Assembly: GCF_013449735.1 (NCBI RefSeq)
Contig: NZ_JACBNY010000001.1
Location: forward strand, 1-64,000
Direction: 5' to 3'
Length of the DNA: 64,000 nt
Source: Pseudolactococcus laudensis
Lineage (GTDB): Bacteria > Bacillota > Bacilli > Lactobacillales > Streptococcaceae
This document shows, piece after piece, positions 9,002-18,289 of the stretch. Numbering within the stretch: the stretch's first letter is position 1; every line of letters starts with the position of its first letter. The notes beneath the pieces were generated by a model. It was not told the origin of the DNA. It did not search any database and saw only the letters and a list, made by a program, of their open reading frames with translations. The position numbers and the translations under genes were made by a program.

Positions 9002-10462
9002 ATGGAAAATCAGTTATTTTTACTTTCGGAAGGGTTTGTCTTGACAGGCGGGATGATTATTGCGATCGCAATTGCAACCGTTGTTTTACTGTTACTGATT
9101 ATTTTCTTAGCCCAATACAAACGTGTTGCGCCTAACGAAATCATGGTCATCTCAGGTGGTGGTATTCAGCCGGACCCAGTAACAGGATCAAAAACAAAAA
9201 TTGTAAGTGGTGGTGGGACTTTCGTCATACCTGTCCTTCAAGAGTATACGTACATTTCTCAAAAACCATTTACAGTGGCAAGTACCGTTACAAAGGTGCC
9301 AACAGTCAACCAAGTCCCAATCAATGTTAAAACTCTTGCAACAATCCGCATTGGTCAGTCTGATGCGATGCGTAGAACTGCGGCACAACGTATTTTAGGC
9401 ACTGATTTGGATGCCTTGGTGATTGACCTATCTGATGTGTTGGGCAACCAAGTACGTTCGATCATTGGTCAATTAACGCCTGAGGAGGCAAATACTGACC
9501 GAACTAAGTTCCAAGAAAACGTTGTGAATTTGGTTGAACCATTACTCGCAGAGTTTGGTCTTGAACTGATTACTTTGTCGGTTGAGAGTGTTTCGGATGA
9601 TTCGGGCTATTACAATAACTTGGCCATCATTGAAATTAAAAACAATGAGAGCCGTTCACGTATTCAAAAAGCAGAAGCTGATAAAAATGCACGAAGTAAG
9701 GAAGCTGAATCTCAACAAATCGCGATTAAGGCTGAGAAAGAATCTGAGCAAAAGATTGCAGAAGTTGAGAAAGATACGCAAATTAAAACAGCTCAGTATG
9801 ATCGTGAAAAACAAATCGCAATCATCGAAGCACAACGCGAACAAGAACTTCAAAATATTGAAGCTAGACGGCAACAAGAATTGGCGAAAGCTGATGCTGA
9901 TAAGCTAGTCGCTGAGCGCAATGTTGAAACCGCTAAAGTCGAGCAAGCGCAGAAAAAAGTCGAAGCTGAAACAGTTGCGCAAGTGAAGCTGATTGCTGAA
10001 CAAAAAGAAGCTGATGCCAAAGCCTATGCAGTGACAGCTGAGGCGCAAGCGGAAGCTGAACGTATTCGTAAGAGTGGTGAAGCCGAAGCTGAAAGTATTC
10101 GTCAAATTGGTCTAGCAAAAGCAGAAAGCCAAGAAAAATTAGCCAAGGCTTTTGAGTCTAATGGTCAAATGATCATCATGCAAGAACTTGTCAAAGTCTT
10201 GCCAGATATTGCAGCGAAACTTGCAGAACCTTTGTCACAAATTCAAAATATGACAGTTTATGACGGCGTTGAAAGCATCTCAGGCGCCTCTGCTAGCCAA
10301 TTACCAGGATTATTTGATTTTATCAAATCATCAACAGGTATGGATTTGGCTAACATGATGGAACAGCGTGCTGCAGGGACATTGACAGTGCAAGAAACTG
10401 GTAAACTAGCTAAAGTCGCAGAACATATCAATAGCGTTTCTGATGAACAAACAGACGAGTGA
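9002..10462 (+). CDS. floT: Flotillin-like membrane scaffold protein
   Basis: 486 residues: an N-terminal membrane segment (about 17-40), an SPFH/band 7 domain (about 40-220), a long Ala/Glu/Lys-rich coiled coil (about 220-385) and a C-terminal tail. Flotillins organise ordered lipid domains in the cytoplasmic membrane. The last ~55 codons (10296-10458) are duplicated downstream of the next gene. The downstream copy reads on to QTDDLSE before its stop, while this copy ends QTDE, so the present C-terminus was probably rebuilt during the event that placed fic here. Confidence 0.92.
   Translation: MENQLFLLSEGFVLTGGMIIAIAIATVVLLLLIIFLAQYKRVAPNEIMVISGGGIQPDPVTGSKTKIVSGGGTFVIPVLQEYTYISQKPFTVASTVTKVPTVNQVPINVKTLATIRIGQSDAMRRTAAQRILGTDLDALVIDLSDVLGNQVRSIIGQLTPEEANTDRTKFQENVVNLVEPLLAEFGLELITLSVESVSDDSGYYNNLAIIEIKNNESRSRIQKAEADKNARSKEAESQQIAIKAEKESEQKIAEVEKDTQIKTAQYDREKQIAIIEAQREQELQNIEARRQQELAKADADKLVAERNVETAKVEQAQKKVEAETVAQVKLIAEQKEADAKAYAVTAEAQAEAERIRKSGEAEAESIRQIGLAKAESQEKLAKAFESNGQMIIMQELVKVLPDIAAKLAEPLSQIQNMTVYDGVESISGASASQLPGLFDFIKSSTGMDLANMMEQRAAGTLTVQETGKLAKVAEHINSVSDEQTDE
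10296..10458 (+). repeat. floT 3'-end duplication, copy 1
   Basis: 163 bp matching 11927-12089 with two mismatches by eye. This copy is inside the functional floT and flanks fic on the left. Confidence 0.9.
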
Positions 10463-10556
10463 TGTTAAATACTATTAAACAAACGAGGTAGTCGCTTTGT
10501 TTGAAACGATTAATTTAAGGTCAATAAAAAAGAGTACTGTGTAAGCCTCTCAGATT

Positions 10557-10600
10557 GAAGACGAAAGCACAATTCCTAAGCGAATTGTGCTTTTGTCTTC
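10557..10600. terminator. Long hairpin downstream of floT
   Basis: GAAGAC-G-AAAGCACAATTC (10557-10575) pairs with GAATTGTGCTTT-T-GTCTTC (10582-10600): 19 pairs with one G-T and a 6-nt loop. It lacks a strong T tract, so it may be a terminator or a repeat remnant. Confidence 0.5.
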
Positions 10601-10681
10601 ACTTAATTTCCTCTAAAATTGACTTAAAGGAAAATAAGTGAGATAATTACCTAAATAATAGAATGAAAGGAAATTTGGTCG

Positions 10682-11878
10682 ATGAACGAACAATGGCACC
10701 CAATAACATATGAAATAGTACCTTGGCAAAGTAAATTAGATTTCACATACATTTCAAAACGGCAGAAATCTAAAATAAAAGCTGAGTATTTAGCTGCAAT
10801 TCCTCTCAAAATTGAAGGGATTGAGATTGATCTAACAAAAGAAATACAACTTTTATTGGATGAAGTATTGGTCGCCATCACAAGATTTGATGCTATTCAA
10901 CAGGAGAAGAAGTATTCTTTTCCTGCGCTATTGTTGAGAAGTGAATCCGCTGCGAGTTCACAAATCGAAAATTTGACGTCTAGTGTTAGAAATATTGCGT
11001 TGGCAGAATTGAATGTCAAAGCCCCACATAATGCTAAATTAATTTTTGGCAACGTTAAAGCCATGCGTGAGGGTATTAAATCGGATTCAGACATTGATAA
11101 AGATGTCATCAAAGAAATTCATAAAACTTTGATAGAACCATCGGGAGAAGATTTTGGTGGACATTTTCGTGATGAACAAGTTTGGATTGGTGGGAATTCT
11201 TATAGTCCACATGATGCTTTGTTTGTGCCACCAGTTGCCGATCGACTAGATGAGTATTTGGATGACATCATTTCTTTTTCTAAACGTGAAGACATTAATC
11301 CAATTGTCAAAACGGCACTATTTCATGCGCAATTTGAAACGATTCATCCTTTTGTGGATGGCAATGGGCGTACCGGTCGAACACTTATCCATCGAATGTT
11401 AAAAGCAGAACAAATTCTTTTATCTGTAACATTACCAGTATCAAGTGGTTTGCTGGCCAATATTGATAGCTATATGTCAGCGATAAAGGAATATCAAAAT
11501 GGTGATCCGTTGCCTATCATCGTTCAAATCTCAGAGGCCTTAAAGTTAGCAGTTAATATTGGCACTAAGATTAGCCAAAAAATAGATAAAACGTTAGATA
11601 GATGGCTGACCAGGATTGATCAAAGACGAAATAAAAATCTTGTTAATCTGCTGTATCTATTAGTTGAAAACCCAGTTGTTAATTCTCAACTAGCATCTGA
11701 AAAAATGGGTATCAGTATACGTACAGCGAATAATTTGTTAAATAAAGCAAAAGAAAACCAGATTATTAGACAAGTTGGTACAGAAAGACGAGGTATATAC
11801 TATCAATCTGATGAAATCATATCTATTTTTGATGAAATCAGTGACACAAAAGGTTTGTATCGTCTTTTTTCAACATGA
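10682..11878 (+). CDS. Fic-domain AMP-transferase with N-terminal inhibitory motif
   Basis: 398 residues. The catalytic Fic motif HPFVDGNGRTGR is at 222-233 (His222 is the base). An inhibitory-helix motif, SSQIEN, is at 92-97, N-terminal to the core, which makes it a class II Fic protein whose Glu96 should block ATP binding. The C-terminal ~100 residues look like a winged helix. Such proteins usually AMPylate a protein target, but the target is unknown here. The gene lies between two copies of the floT 3' end, which points to later acquisition. Start ATG 10682 is preceded by GAAAGGAAA. Confidence 0.9.
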   Translation: MNEQWHPITYEIVPWQSKLDFTYISKRQKSKIKAEYLAAIPLKIEGIEIDLTKEIQLLLDEVLVAITRFDAIQQEKKYSFPALLLRSESAASSQIENLTSSVRNIALAELNVKAPHNAKLIFGNVKAMREGIKSDSDIDKDVIKEIHKTLIEPSGEDFGGHFRDEQVWIGGNSYSPHDALFVPPVADRLDEYLDDIISFSKREDINPIVKTALFHAQFETIHPFVDGNGRTGRTLIHRMLKAEQILLSVTLPVSSGLLANIDSYMSAIKEYQNGDPLPIIVQISEALKLAVNIGTKISQKIDKTLDRWLTRIDQRRNKNLVNLLYLLVENPVVNSQLASEKMGISIRTANNLLNKAKENQIIRQVGTERRGIYYQSDEIISIFDEISDTKGLYRLFST

Positions 11879-11926
11879 TTTAGCTTTAAAGTAGTTGTAG
11901 TAAATTGATTTTTAGTTGTTGATCAG

Positions 11927-12089
11927 GCCAATTACCAGGATTATTTGATTTTATCAAATAATCAACAGGTATGGATTTGGCTAACATGATGGAACAGCGT
12001 GCTGCAGGGACATTGACAGTGCAAGAAACTGGTAAACTAGCTAAAGTCGCAGAACATGTCAATAGCGTTTCTGATGAACAAACAGACGA
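11927..12089 (+). repeat. floT 3'-end duplication, copy 2
   Basis: 163 bp nearly identical to 10296-10458, without the upstream part of floT. It continues into a longer tail (stop after codons for QTDDLSE) and a good terminator, so it looks like the ancestral end of floT displaced by the insertion of fic. It is not expressed as a gene. Confidence 0.88.
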
Positions 12090-12145
12090 CTTATCAGAGT
12101 GACTGTCGGTACTTTAGCAAGTTGAACTAGTTCACCAAGACATAT

Positions 12146-12178
12146 CAAACAAACGAGGCAGTCGCCTTGTTTGTTTTT
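12146..12178 (+). terminator. Ancestral floT terminator
   Basis: AACAAACGAGGC (12148-12159), loop AGTC, GCCTTGTTTGTT (12164-12175), then T's. A degenerate version is found after floT copy 1 at 10478-10505. Confidence 0.8.
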
Positions 12179-12192
12179 ATTTATTAAAATAC

Positions 12193-12221
12193 TTGCCAAG
12201 GTCATTTGTTTTTGGTATAAT
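12193..12221 (+). promoter_or_regulatory. rplU operon promoter
   Basis: TTGCCA (12193-12198) and TATAAT (12216-12221) with a 17-bp spacer. It gives a leader of about 275 nt before rplU. Confidence 0.7.
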
Positions 12222-12227
12222 AACAAT

Positions 12228-12502
12228 GTTGTCTTTGTGAGTTTCATAGCTTTCAAGAGTACAACCGCACGAAGTTAGGTTAAAGTATAGCCCTGTAAAT
12301 TCAGTTTTGCCCACTTTTGCTAAAATCTTCTTAGTCGTCGTCAATCCTTCTTGACTTGCACCAGCAAGCCTTCGGCGGATTTCCTTGTCTAAGAAAATTT
12401 TATCTAAAACTGAACAAAAGCAATTTTCAGAGTTGTACTTAAGTGAAGTCATTCCACCTACCAAGGCGAGTCTAACATATTATATAAGGAGGAAACACGC
12501 AA
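12228..12502 (+). promoter_or_regulatory. Long leader of rplU, candidate ribosomal-protein L21 leader
   Basis: About 275 nt of untranslated leader between the promoter and rplU, with AGGAGG just before the start codon. Firmicute rplU genes often carry a structured L21 leader used for autoregulation; this region has the right place and size. I could not confirm the consensus fold by eye. Confidence 0.4.
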
Positions 12503-12814
12503 ATGACTTATGCAATCGTAAAAACTGGCGGGAAACAAGTCAAAGTTGAAGTAGGACAAGCAATCTACGTTGAGAAATTGGACGTTGAAGCTGGCGCTAC
12601 TGTAACTTTTGACGAAGTTGTACTTGTTGGCGGTGAAAAAACTGTGATTGGGGCACCATTCGTATCTGGTGCAACTGTTGTCGCAGAAGTTGAGAAACAA
12701 GGTAAACAAAAGAAAGTTGTTACTTTCAAATACAAACCTAAAAAACACTCACACCGTAAACAAGGTCACCGTCAACCGTATACAAAAGTTATCATCAAAG
12801 AAATCAACGCTTAA
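12503..12814 (+). CDS. rplU: 50S ribosomal protein L21
   Basis: 103 residues of canonical L21: begins [15 protein letters not shown] and ends in the basic [16 protein letters not shown] segment that contacts 23S rRNA. Start ATG has AGGAGG 10 bp upstream. First gene of the conserved rplU-prp-rpmA operon. Confidence 0.98.
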   Translation: MTYAIVKTGGKQVKVEVGQAIYVEKLDVEAGATVTFDEVVLVGGEKTVIGAPFVSGATVVAEVEKQGKQKKVVTFKYKPKKHSHRKQGHRQPYTKVIIKEINA

Positions 12815-12831
12815 TCGCGATATTTGATCAG

Positions 12832-13164
12832 ATGATTAACATCAAGTTTAGTCGAAAAGATGACCAGATTACACGTTTTGTGATCACAGGACATGCCTTT
12901 AATGGCAAAATGGCGCACGACATAGTTTGTGCTGGCGTTTCAAGTCTTGCGATTACAACGGTGAATTCTCTAGAGACGCTTGCTCATTTTCAACCCCTGG
13001 TTGAAGTGGATGAAGTCGAAGGAGGCTTTCTCGATTGTGAAATCTTGTCAGATTTATCCGATAAACAAGCTGAAATTGCTCAGATATTATTGCGCAACTT
13101 TGAAAATGGTGTTAACGCCATTGCCCAAGAAGCAGAATATAGCAGTTTCATCAAAGTTACCTAA
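12832..13164 (+). CDS. prp: Prp protease that processes L27
   Basis: 110-residue cysteine protease of the Prp (YsxB) family. It contains the conserved GHA segment and HDIVCAGVSSLA, with the catalytic His (GHA) and Cys (VCAG). Prp removes the N-terminal extension of L27, which is needed for ribosome function in Firmicutes that carry the extension. It sits between rplU and rpmA, as usual, and the L27 encoded next has the matching cleavage site. Confidence 0.93.
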   Translation: MINIKFSRKDDQITRFVITGHAFNGKMAHDIVCAGVSSLAITTVNSLETLAHFQPLVEVDEVEGGFLDCEILSDLSDKQAEIAQILLRNFENGVNAIAQEAEYSSFIKVT

Positions 13165-13245
13165 GGGTATCTATCAAGTGGATTGTTTTGGTTAGATTTT
13201 GAAACCAAAATAATTTCCTACATTAAATCAAGGAGGAAAAACCCT

Positions 13246-13536
13246 ATGTTGAAAATGAATCTATCGTTGTTCGCCCACAAAAAAGGTGGTGGTTCAACTT
13301 CCAATGGTCGTGATTCACAATCTAAACGTCTTGGCTCTAAAGCTGCTGACGGACAAACTGTGACTGGCGGATCAATCCTTTACCGTCAACGCGGTACTAA
13401 AATCCATCCAGGTGAAAACGTTGGCCGTGGTGGTGATGATACACTTTTCGCTAAAATCGAAGGCGTTGTAAAATTCGAACGTTTCGGTCGCGACAAGAAA
13501 AAAGTATCTGTTTATCCAGTAGCTAAAAAAGCTTAA
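13246..13536 (+). CDS. rpmA: 50S ribosomal protein L27 precursor
   Basis: 96 residues, beginning [16 protein letters not shown]. The first nine residues are the Firmicute-type extension, cut after Phe in LSLF-A by Prp, exposing the mature AHKKGGG end that reaches the peptidyl-transferase centre. AGGAGG lies before ATG 13246. The in-frame GTG/TTG codons upstream have no support. It closes the rplU operon. Confidence 0.97.
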   Translation: MLKMNLSLFAHKKGGGSTSNGRDSQSKRLGSKAADGQTVTGGSILYRQRGTKIHPGENVGRGGDDTLFAKIEGVVKFERFGRDKKKVSVYPVAKKA

Positions 13537-13591
13537 AAACTGCGACGAGCTCATGCGAGAAAGCAAAAAAAGCTTAATCTAGCTTAAAAAT

Positions 13592-13625
13592 GAAAACTTT
13601 CGACTCTAGGGTTGAAAGTTTTTTC
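13592..13625 (+). terminator. Terminator of the rplU-rpmA operon
   Basis: GAAAACTTTCGAC pairs with GTTGAAAGTTTTTTC around TCTAGG, running into T's. Confidence 0.85.
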
Positions 13626-13665
13626 ATGCGACTAGGGTGTGAATGCCTAAGAAATGAGGAAAATG

Positions 13666-14898
13666 ATGACAGAAAATAAGATGTTAGCACGTTTTTTACG
13701 TTACGTCAAAATTAATACGCGCTCTGATGAAACAAGTACAACAGTTCCAACGACACAATCACAAGTTGCGTTTACAGCCATGTTGGCGGATGAAATGCGT
13801 GAAATCGGCTTAGAGAATGTCCATTATTTAGAAAGCAATGGCTATGTCATTGGGACAATTCCAGCGACGACGGCTAAACCAGTCCGTAAAATGGGCTTGA
13901 TTGCGCATGTGGATACAGCTGATTTTAATGCGGATGGGATTAATCCACAAATCGTCGAAAATTATGATGGTAACCCAATCCAACTTGGGACAAGCGGTTA
14001 TGCATTGGATACCAAAGATTTCCCTAATCTAGCCAACTACAAAGGCCAAACTTTGATTACAACAGATGGTACAACCTTGCTTGGCGCTGATGATAAGGCA
14101 GGTATTGCTGAAATCATGACAGCAGCTGATTTCTTAATCCAACATCCTGAGATTGAACATGGTGAAATTCGTGTTGGCTTTGGACCAGATGAAGAAATCG
14201 GGACAGGAGCTGATTTATTTGATGTCGCTGATTTCGATGTTGACTTTGCCTACACAATCGATGGTGGTCCACTAGGTGAGTTGGAATACGAAACCTTCAA
14301 TGCTGCATCAGCTGTGATCACAATTGCTGGTCGTAATGTTCACCCAGGAACAGCAAAAAATCAAATGATTAACGCCCTTCAATTGGCCAATGATTACCAC
14401 AATCAATTGCCAGAAACAGCGCGTCCAGAACTGACTGACGGCCGTCAAGGTTTTTACCACTTGGCAAGCATGTCTGGTTCACCAGAAGCTGCGACGATGA
14501 CTTACATCATTCGCGACCATGATCGGACGACTTTCGAGCAAATGAAATCAGACCTTCTAGCAATTGCTGAAAAAATGAATGCGACTTATGATGAAGACCG
14601 TGTCAATGTTGTCTTGAAAGATCAATATTACAACATGGCTGAAGTGATTGAGAAAGATATGTCTATTGTCACACTTGCTGAAACTGCGATGAAAAACTTG
14701 GGTATCACACCTAAGATTGAACCTGTCCGTGGTGGGACAGATGGCTCTAAAATTTCATTTATGGGTATTCCAACGCCGAATATTTTTGCGGGTGGTGAAA
14801 ATATGCACGGTCGCTTTGAGTTCGTGAGCGTGCAAACCATGCAGGCAGCTGTTGATACAATTATTGAGATTGCTAAATTAAACAGCACACAACTTTAA
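13666..14898 (+). CDS. pepT: Peptidase T (tripeptide aminopeptidase)
   Basis: M20-family zinc tripeptidase, cytosolic, working after PepN-type enzymes in peptide use. Visible metal-site motifs are HVDTAD (first zinc His/Asp), GADDKAG and the catalytic-Glu region [10 protein letters not shown], with a C-terminal GGTDGS. About 410 residues, close to lactococcal PepT. ATG 13666 is preferred, with GAGG six bases upstream; ATG 13654 and 13663 are also in frame. Monocistronic. Confidence 0.95.
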   Translation: MTENKMLARFLRYVKINTRSDETSTTVPTTQSQVAFTAMLADEMREIGLENVHYLESNGYVIGTIPATTAKPVRKMGLIAHVDTADFNADGINPQIVENYDGNPIQLGTSGYALDTKDFPNLANYKGQTLITTDGTTLLGADDKAGIAEIMTAADFLIQHPEIEHGEIRVGFGPDEEIGTGADLFDVADFDVDFAYTIDGGPLGELEYETFNAASAVITIAGRNVHPGTAKNQMINALQLANDYHNQLPETARPELTDGRQGFYHLASMSGSPEAATMTYIIRDHDRTTFEQMKSDLLAIAEKMNATYDEDRVNVVLKDQYYNMAEVIEKDMSIVTLAETAMKNLGITPKIEPVRGGTDGSKISFMGIPTPNIFAGGENMHGRFEFVSVQTMQAAVDTIIEIAKLNSTQL

Positions 14899-14923
14899 GT
14901 CTGAGTATCTGTGTCTATCTATC

Positions 14924-14963
14924 AAAAAAATCAGAACTCTTTTAGAGTTCTGATTTCATTTTT
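14924..14963. terminator. Bidirectional terminator between pepT and uspA
   Basis: AATCAGAACTC (14929-14939) and GAGTTCTGATT (14945-14955) form an 11-bp stem flanked by A's and T's, between convergent genes. Confidence 0.85.
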
Positions 14964-15396
14964 AACGGACGATTAGGATATCGCACTTAGCATGGGTAAC
15001 AATGTATTGAGCGACTGATCCGATGAATAGTCGTTCGATATAGCTCAAGCCTGTGGCACCAATCATAATTAAGTCGACGTTTTCTTCTTTAGGGAGTGTC
15101 GTTGACATCATAACCTTAGGAGATCCGAATTCTACTCGGGTCTTAATTTTACTGATACCGGCTTTTTTTGCCTCTTCAGCGAAATCGGCAATGAGTTGTT
15201 CCGCTCCTTTTTTGGTGTCCTCAGCTACCATTGTGTCGTAGGTTGAGATGCTTTGGAAGGCGCGCAAATCGATAATATTAACGAGTAGAAGTTCTGCGTC
15301 ATTTCGTTTTGCGACAGCGAGTGCGCGGTCAAAAGCGTTAGTAGATTCAACGGATCCGTCAATCCCCACCATAATTTTCTTATATTCTTGAAGCAT
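14962..15396 (-). CDS. Universal stress protein, UspA family
   Basis: 144 residues with the UspA fold signatures: an N-terminal strand IMVGIDGS, and the C-terminal nucleotide-binding motif GATG-x9-GSVAQYIV (G-2x-G-9x-G(S/T)). These match the ATP-binding class of small cytoplasmic stress proteins. ATG 15396 is preferred because GGAGG lies just upstream of it; the in-frame ATG 15411 contains that ribosome-binding site. Confidence 0.9.
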   Translation of the reverse strand: MLQEYKKIMVGIDGSVESTNAFDRALAVAKRNDAELLLVNIIDLRAFQSISTYDTMVAEDTKKGAEQLIADFAEEAKKAGISKIKTRVEFGSPKVMMSTTLPKEENVDLIMIGATGLSYIERLFIGSVAQYIVTHAKCDILIVR

Positions 15397-15637
15397 AGCT
15401 TTTTCCTCCATTTATGATGCTCTAAGGTGTGCTGACACGGTGTTCGTGTGCCCCTTGAGATTAATAATTGGGCAGAAACCAGTCATACCCTCTACTTTTA
15501 TTATATGCTCATTTGGCGGAAAAGTAAAAGAAAAACTTGTCTGATGTTATTTGAAAGTCTATGGTGTTCTGGCGTTGGCGTGTGCGAGGCTTTTGTGCTA
15601 TAATAAGCCTTATCAATTAATCATATGGAGAGAAGAA

Positions 15638-15934
15638 ATGAAAAAGTTGTCTGATGATGAATTCGAACAAAGAATTCAACATATGCGCGAGCTTTATCTA
15701 GAAAATCATGATAAAAGTGAATTGAATACTGCCATGGCAGCCAAATTATCATTTTTAGATCGCTTTCGCAGTCGAGATAATCAAAAAGCACGCTTGCGTC
15801 GGCAATTGTCAGAATTAGAAATTAAACGATGTCGGGCGACTTTGGATAAAAAATCTGCCCAAAAATTTGACCAGAAGTTAGCCATGAAAAAAGCTTTATT
15901 CAAAAAATTATTGGACGAAAAAAATGATAACTAA
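15638..15934 (+). CDS. Small basic, helical protein of unknown function
   Basis: 98 residues, rich in Lys, Arg, Glu and Leu, predicted entirely helical (probably coiled coil), with no membrane segment or motif I recognise. Start ATG 15638 follows GGAGAG, and a TATAAT box lies about 35 bp upstream after TTGGCG. No operon partner is evident. It could be a nucleic-acid-associated or scaffold protein; no function is assigned. Confidence 0.6.
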   Translation: MKKLSDDEFEQRIQHMRELYLENHDKSELNTAMAAKLSFLDRFRSRDNQKARLRRQLSELEIKRCRATLDKKSAQKFDQKLAMKKALFKKLLDEKNDN

Positions 15935-16096
15935 TGATAGTTTTTAAGTGTTGTTAAAATCATAGTTTTGGATGTAGTAGCTAGTTAATGCACTATACTC
16001 GAATGGGATGAGTGGTAAGAACTATCAACAATTAGGTCAAGCATCTGTGCGTGAGCATTTGTGCCAAGTTAGAAAGTGAAAGGAGAGCATACACGG

Positions 16097-18142
16097 GTGA
16101 TTCATACGGTATTTTATGTCATCATATTTTTTGTCGCATTAATTGTTTCTAATGTCATCAATAAGGTCTTCCCTAAACTTCCACTACCCCTCATTCAAGT
16201 TGTCTTTGGCTTGATTTTAGGTGTACTTGGAGCAGGAGATGTCTTGCGCCTAAATTCGGAGCTTTTTCTGGCCTTTATTATTGGGCCCCTTTTGTTTAGA
16301 GAAGGAGAAGAAGCAGACGTGAAAGGGATTGTCAAGCATGGACGTACGGTAACACTGCTTGTTTTCCCTGTCGTCTTTCTGACAACCCTTATTGTCGGGA
16401 TTATCAGTCATAATTTTTATGCTGCCATTCCTTTAACCGCCTGTTTTGCCCTTGGAGCCAGCTTAGGACCGACCGATGCGGTAGCGGTGAGCTCGCTCTC
16501 TGAGCGTTTCGATTTTCCAAAACGAATCATTGCCGTCTTAAAAGGCGAAGGTCTTTTTAATGATGCATCTGGTATTATCGCCTTTCAGTTTGCCATATTA
16601 GCGTTAACTACAGGAGAGTTTTCTCTTGGGAAAGCCGTTGGCAGCTTGGCACTGTCAGCCATTGGGGGAGCACTAGTTGGTTTTCTAGTGGCTTGGTTGA
16701 ATCGGACTGTTCTGACCCTGATGGAAGATGTCGCGGCGCAGGATGTCACGGGTTATCTGATGTTGGAAATTATGCTGCCCCTGCTGGCATTTTTCCTAGC
16801 AGAAGAATTTCATGTTTCAGGGATTATTGCTGTTGTCGTGGCAGGTGTCATGCAGGCAGGTGGTTTCAAAAAAATTACCTTGTTTGATGCTCAGGTTGAA
16901 AGTGTCTCGAAAACAGTTTGGGATGCTGTGACGTTTATTTTGAATTCCATTGTCTTTTTGTTTTTAGGCATTGAGTTACAACAAATCGTGACGCCAATCA
17001 TCAGTAATGCTTATTACGATAATTTTAGGTTATTGCTCACTGTTTTAGTGTTGACAGCAACTTTGTTTATCATGCGTTATGTGATTTTAAGTGTCTATTA
17101 TGCTGTGATTGCTAAAAAACGTCATCAAAAATTTGCCCGTTATGTCGATGATATTTTACTTCTCACCTTTTCTGGTGTCAAGGGGACAGTGTCTGTTGCG
17201 ACAATCTTATTACTACCAGAAGCAGTTGCTCAGAAATATTCATTGCTTATCTTTCTTGCGGCATCAGTAACCGTCGTCAGTTTCTTAACGGGAATTTTAG
17301 TGTTACCTATTATTGCCCCTAAAAAGGAAGAAAAAGTTTATAATGTCGCAAAGATTGCCATTTTGACTACTGTCGTAGAGCAGCTTGAGCGAGAATCAGA
17401 AAAAGGCCGAAATAAACTTGGCTATATTGCGACGATTGATAATTATCAAGCGAGAATTCGGAAATTGATTATTAATCAAGAATCAGCGACAATGACTGCC
17501 GAATTTAATGACTTACAGCTCTTGATTCTTCGACTTGAAAATGAAGGTCTGGAAAATGCATTCCGAAATAATGAAATTACGATTAAAACTTATCGGATTT
17601 ACCAACGATATTTGAAAGAGCTAGAACGCTCTATTGTTCATAGATTTGTTTCAAGTTTAGCCTTTGCAGTTGCCATTTTTTTACGGGTGATTCGCTTGGT
17701 TTTGAGTAATATTTTACATATTAACATTCATTTTAATCGAAAAAAAATACAGAAATTGGTTGGCGATTCTAAGACGGAAATTCGTGACCTTTACTTCAAT
17801 AATACAAGTCTTATTTTAGATGCCCTAGAGAGTTTGGAAGGGGTCTATAATGCCGACTTGATAAATTATCTACAATCAGAACGCTTGCGTGCATCAGAGC
17901 AAGTGGCAACGGGCGGATTCATCACCCGAATCATCACCAAGGCACGACCTAATAATTTAGATGAGATGATGCGCGGCTATTATTTAGAACGCAAATTAAT
18001 CTTTGAATATGAGGCACAAGGTTTGCTAACAGCGCGAGAAGCCAAAGTTATGCGAAAAAATGTCAATGCCCTCGAAAACTATTCAATGAATGACAATCAT
18101 TCCAACTTGCTCTATGATTTCCTAGAGTATACACCAAAATAA
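16097..18142 (+). CDS. Na+/H+ antiporter, NhaP/CPA1 family
   Basis: About 680 residues. The N-terminal ~410 residues hold some 12 membrane segments with CPA1 landmarks: GPTDAVAVSSL, and the ND pair in GEGLFNDASGII. The C-terminal ~270 residues form a cytoplasmic, helical regulatory tail. Expected role is Na+ (or K+) extrusion and pH homeostasis. GTG 16097 is preferred, with AAAGGAG about 11 bases before it; an in-frame GTG at 16076 lacks a ribosome-binding site. It ends at a short hairpin. Confidence 0.88.
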   Translation: MIHTVFYVIIFFVALIVSNVINKVFPKLPLPLIQVVFGLILGVLGAGDVLRLNSELFLAFIIGPLLFREGEEADVKGIVKHGRTVTLLVFPVVFLTTLIVGIISHNFYAAIPLTACFALGASLGPTDAVAVSSLSERFDFPKRIIAVLKGEGLFNDASGIIAFQFAILALTTGEFSLGKAVGSLALSAIGGALVGFLVAWLNRTVLTLMEDVAAQDVTGYLMLEIMLPLLAFFLAEEFHVSGIIAVVVAGVMQAGGFKKITLFDAQVESVSKTVWDAVTFILNSIVFLFLGIELQQIVTPIISNAYYDNFRLLLTVLVLTATLFIMRYVILSVYYAVIAKKRHQKFARYVDDILLLTFSGVKGTVSVATILLLPEAVAQKYSLLIFLAASVTVVSFLTGILVLPIIAPKKEEKVYNVAKIAILTTVVEQLERESEKGRNKLGYIATIDNYQARIRKLIINQESATMTAEFNDLQLLILRLENEGLENAFRNNEITIKTYRIYQRYLKELERSIVHRFVSSLAFAVAIFLRVIRLVLSNILHINIHFNRKKIQKLVGDSKTEIRDLYFNNTSLILDALESLEGVYNADLINYLQSERLRASEQVATGGFITRIITKARPNNLDEMMRGYYLERKLIFEYEAQGLLTAREAKVMRKNVNALENYSMNDNHSNLLYDFLEYTPK

Positions 18143-18143
18143 A

Positions 18144-18166
18144 AACTGCGAACTCGCAGTTATTTT
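18144..18166 (+). terminator. Terminator of the antiporter gene
   Basis: AACTGCG-AACT-CGCAGTT followed by ATTTTC just after the stop codon. Confidence 0.6.
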
Positions 18167-18289
18167 CAAGTTCAAAATATGATAGTGAAAGCAGTATGAC
18201 GTAGCGTTAACTTCTGCGCTTGCGCAGGTTCGTCAATTATCTATTTTTTCTACAGAAGTTAGCTTGAAGTTCTAATAAAAGGAAGAAAC

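Noticed and set aside
12177-12464. 95-codon minus-strand ORF in front of rplU
   Set aside because: It is antisense to the rplU promoter and leader, has no clear ribosome-binding site and matches nothing I know. The plus-strand leader explains the region better.
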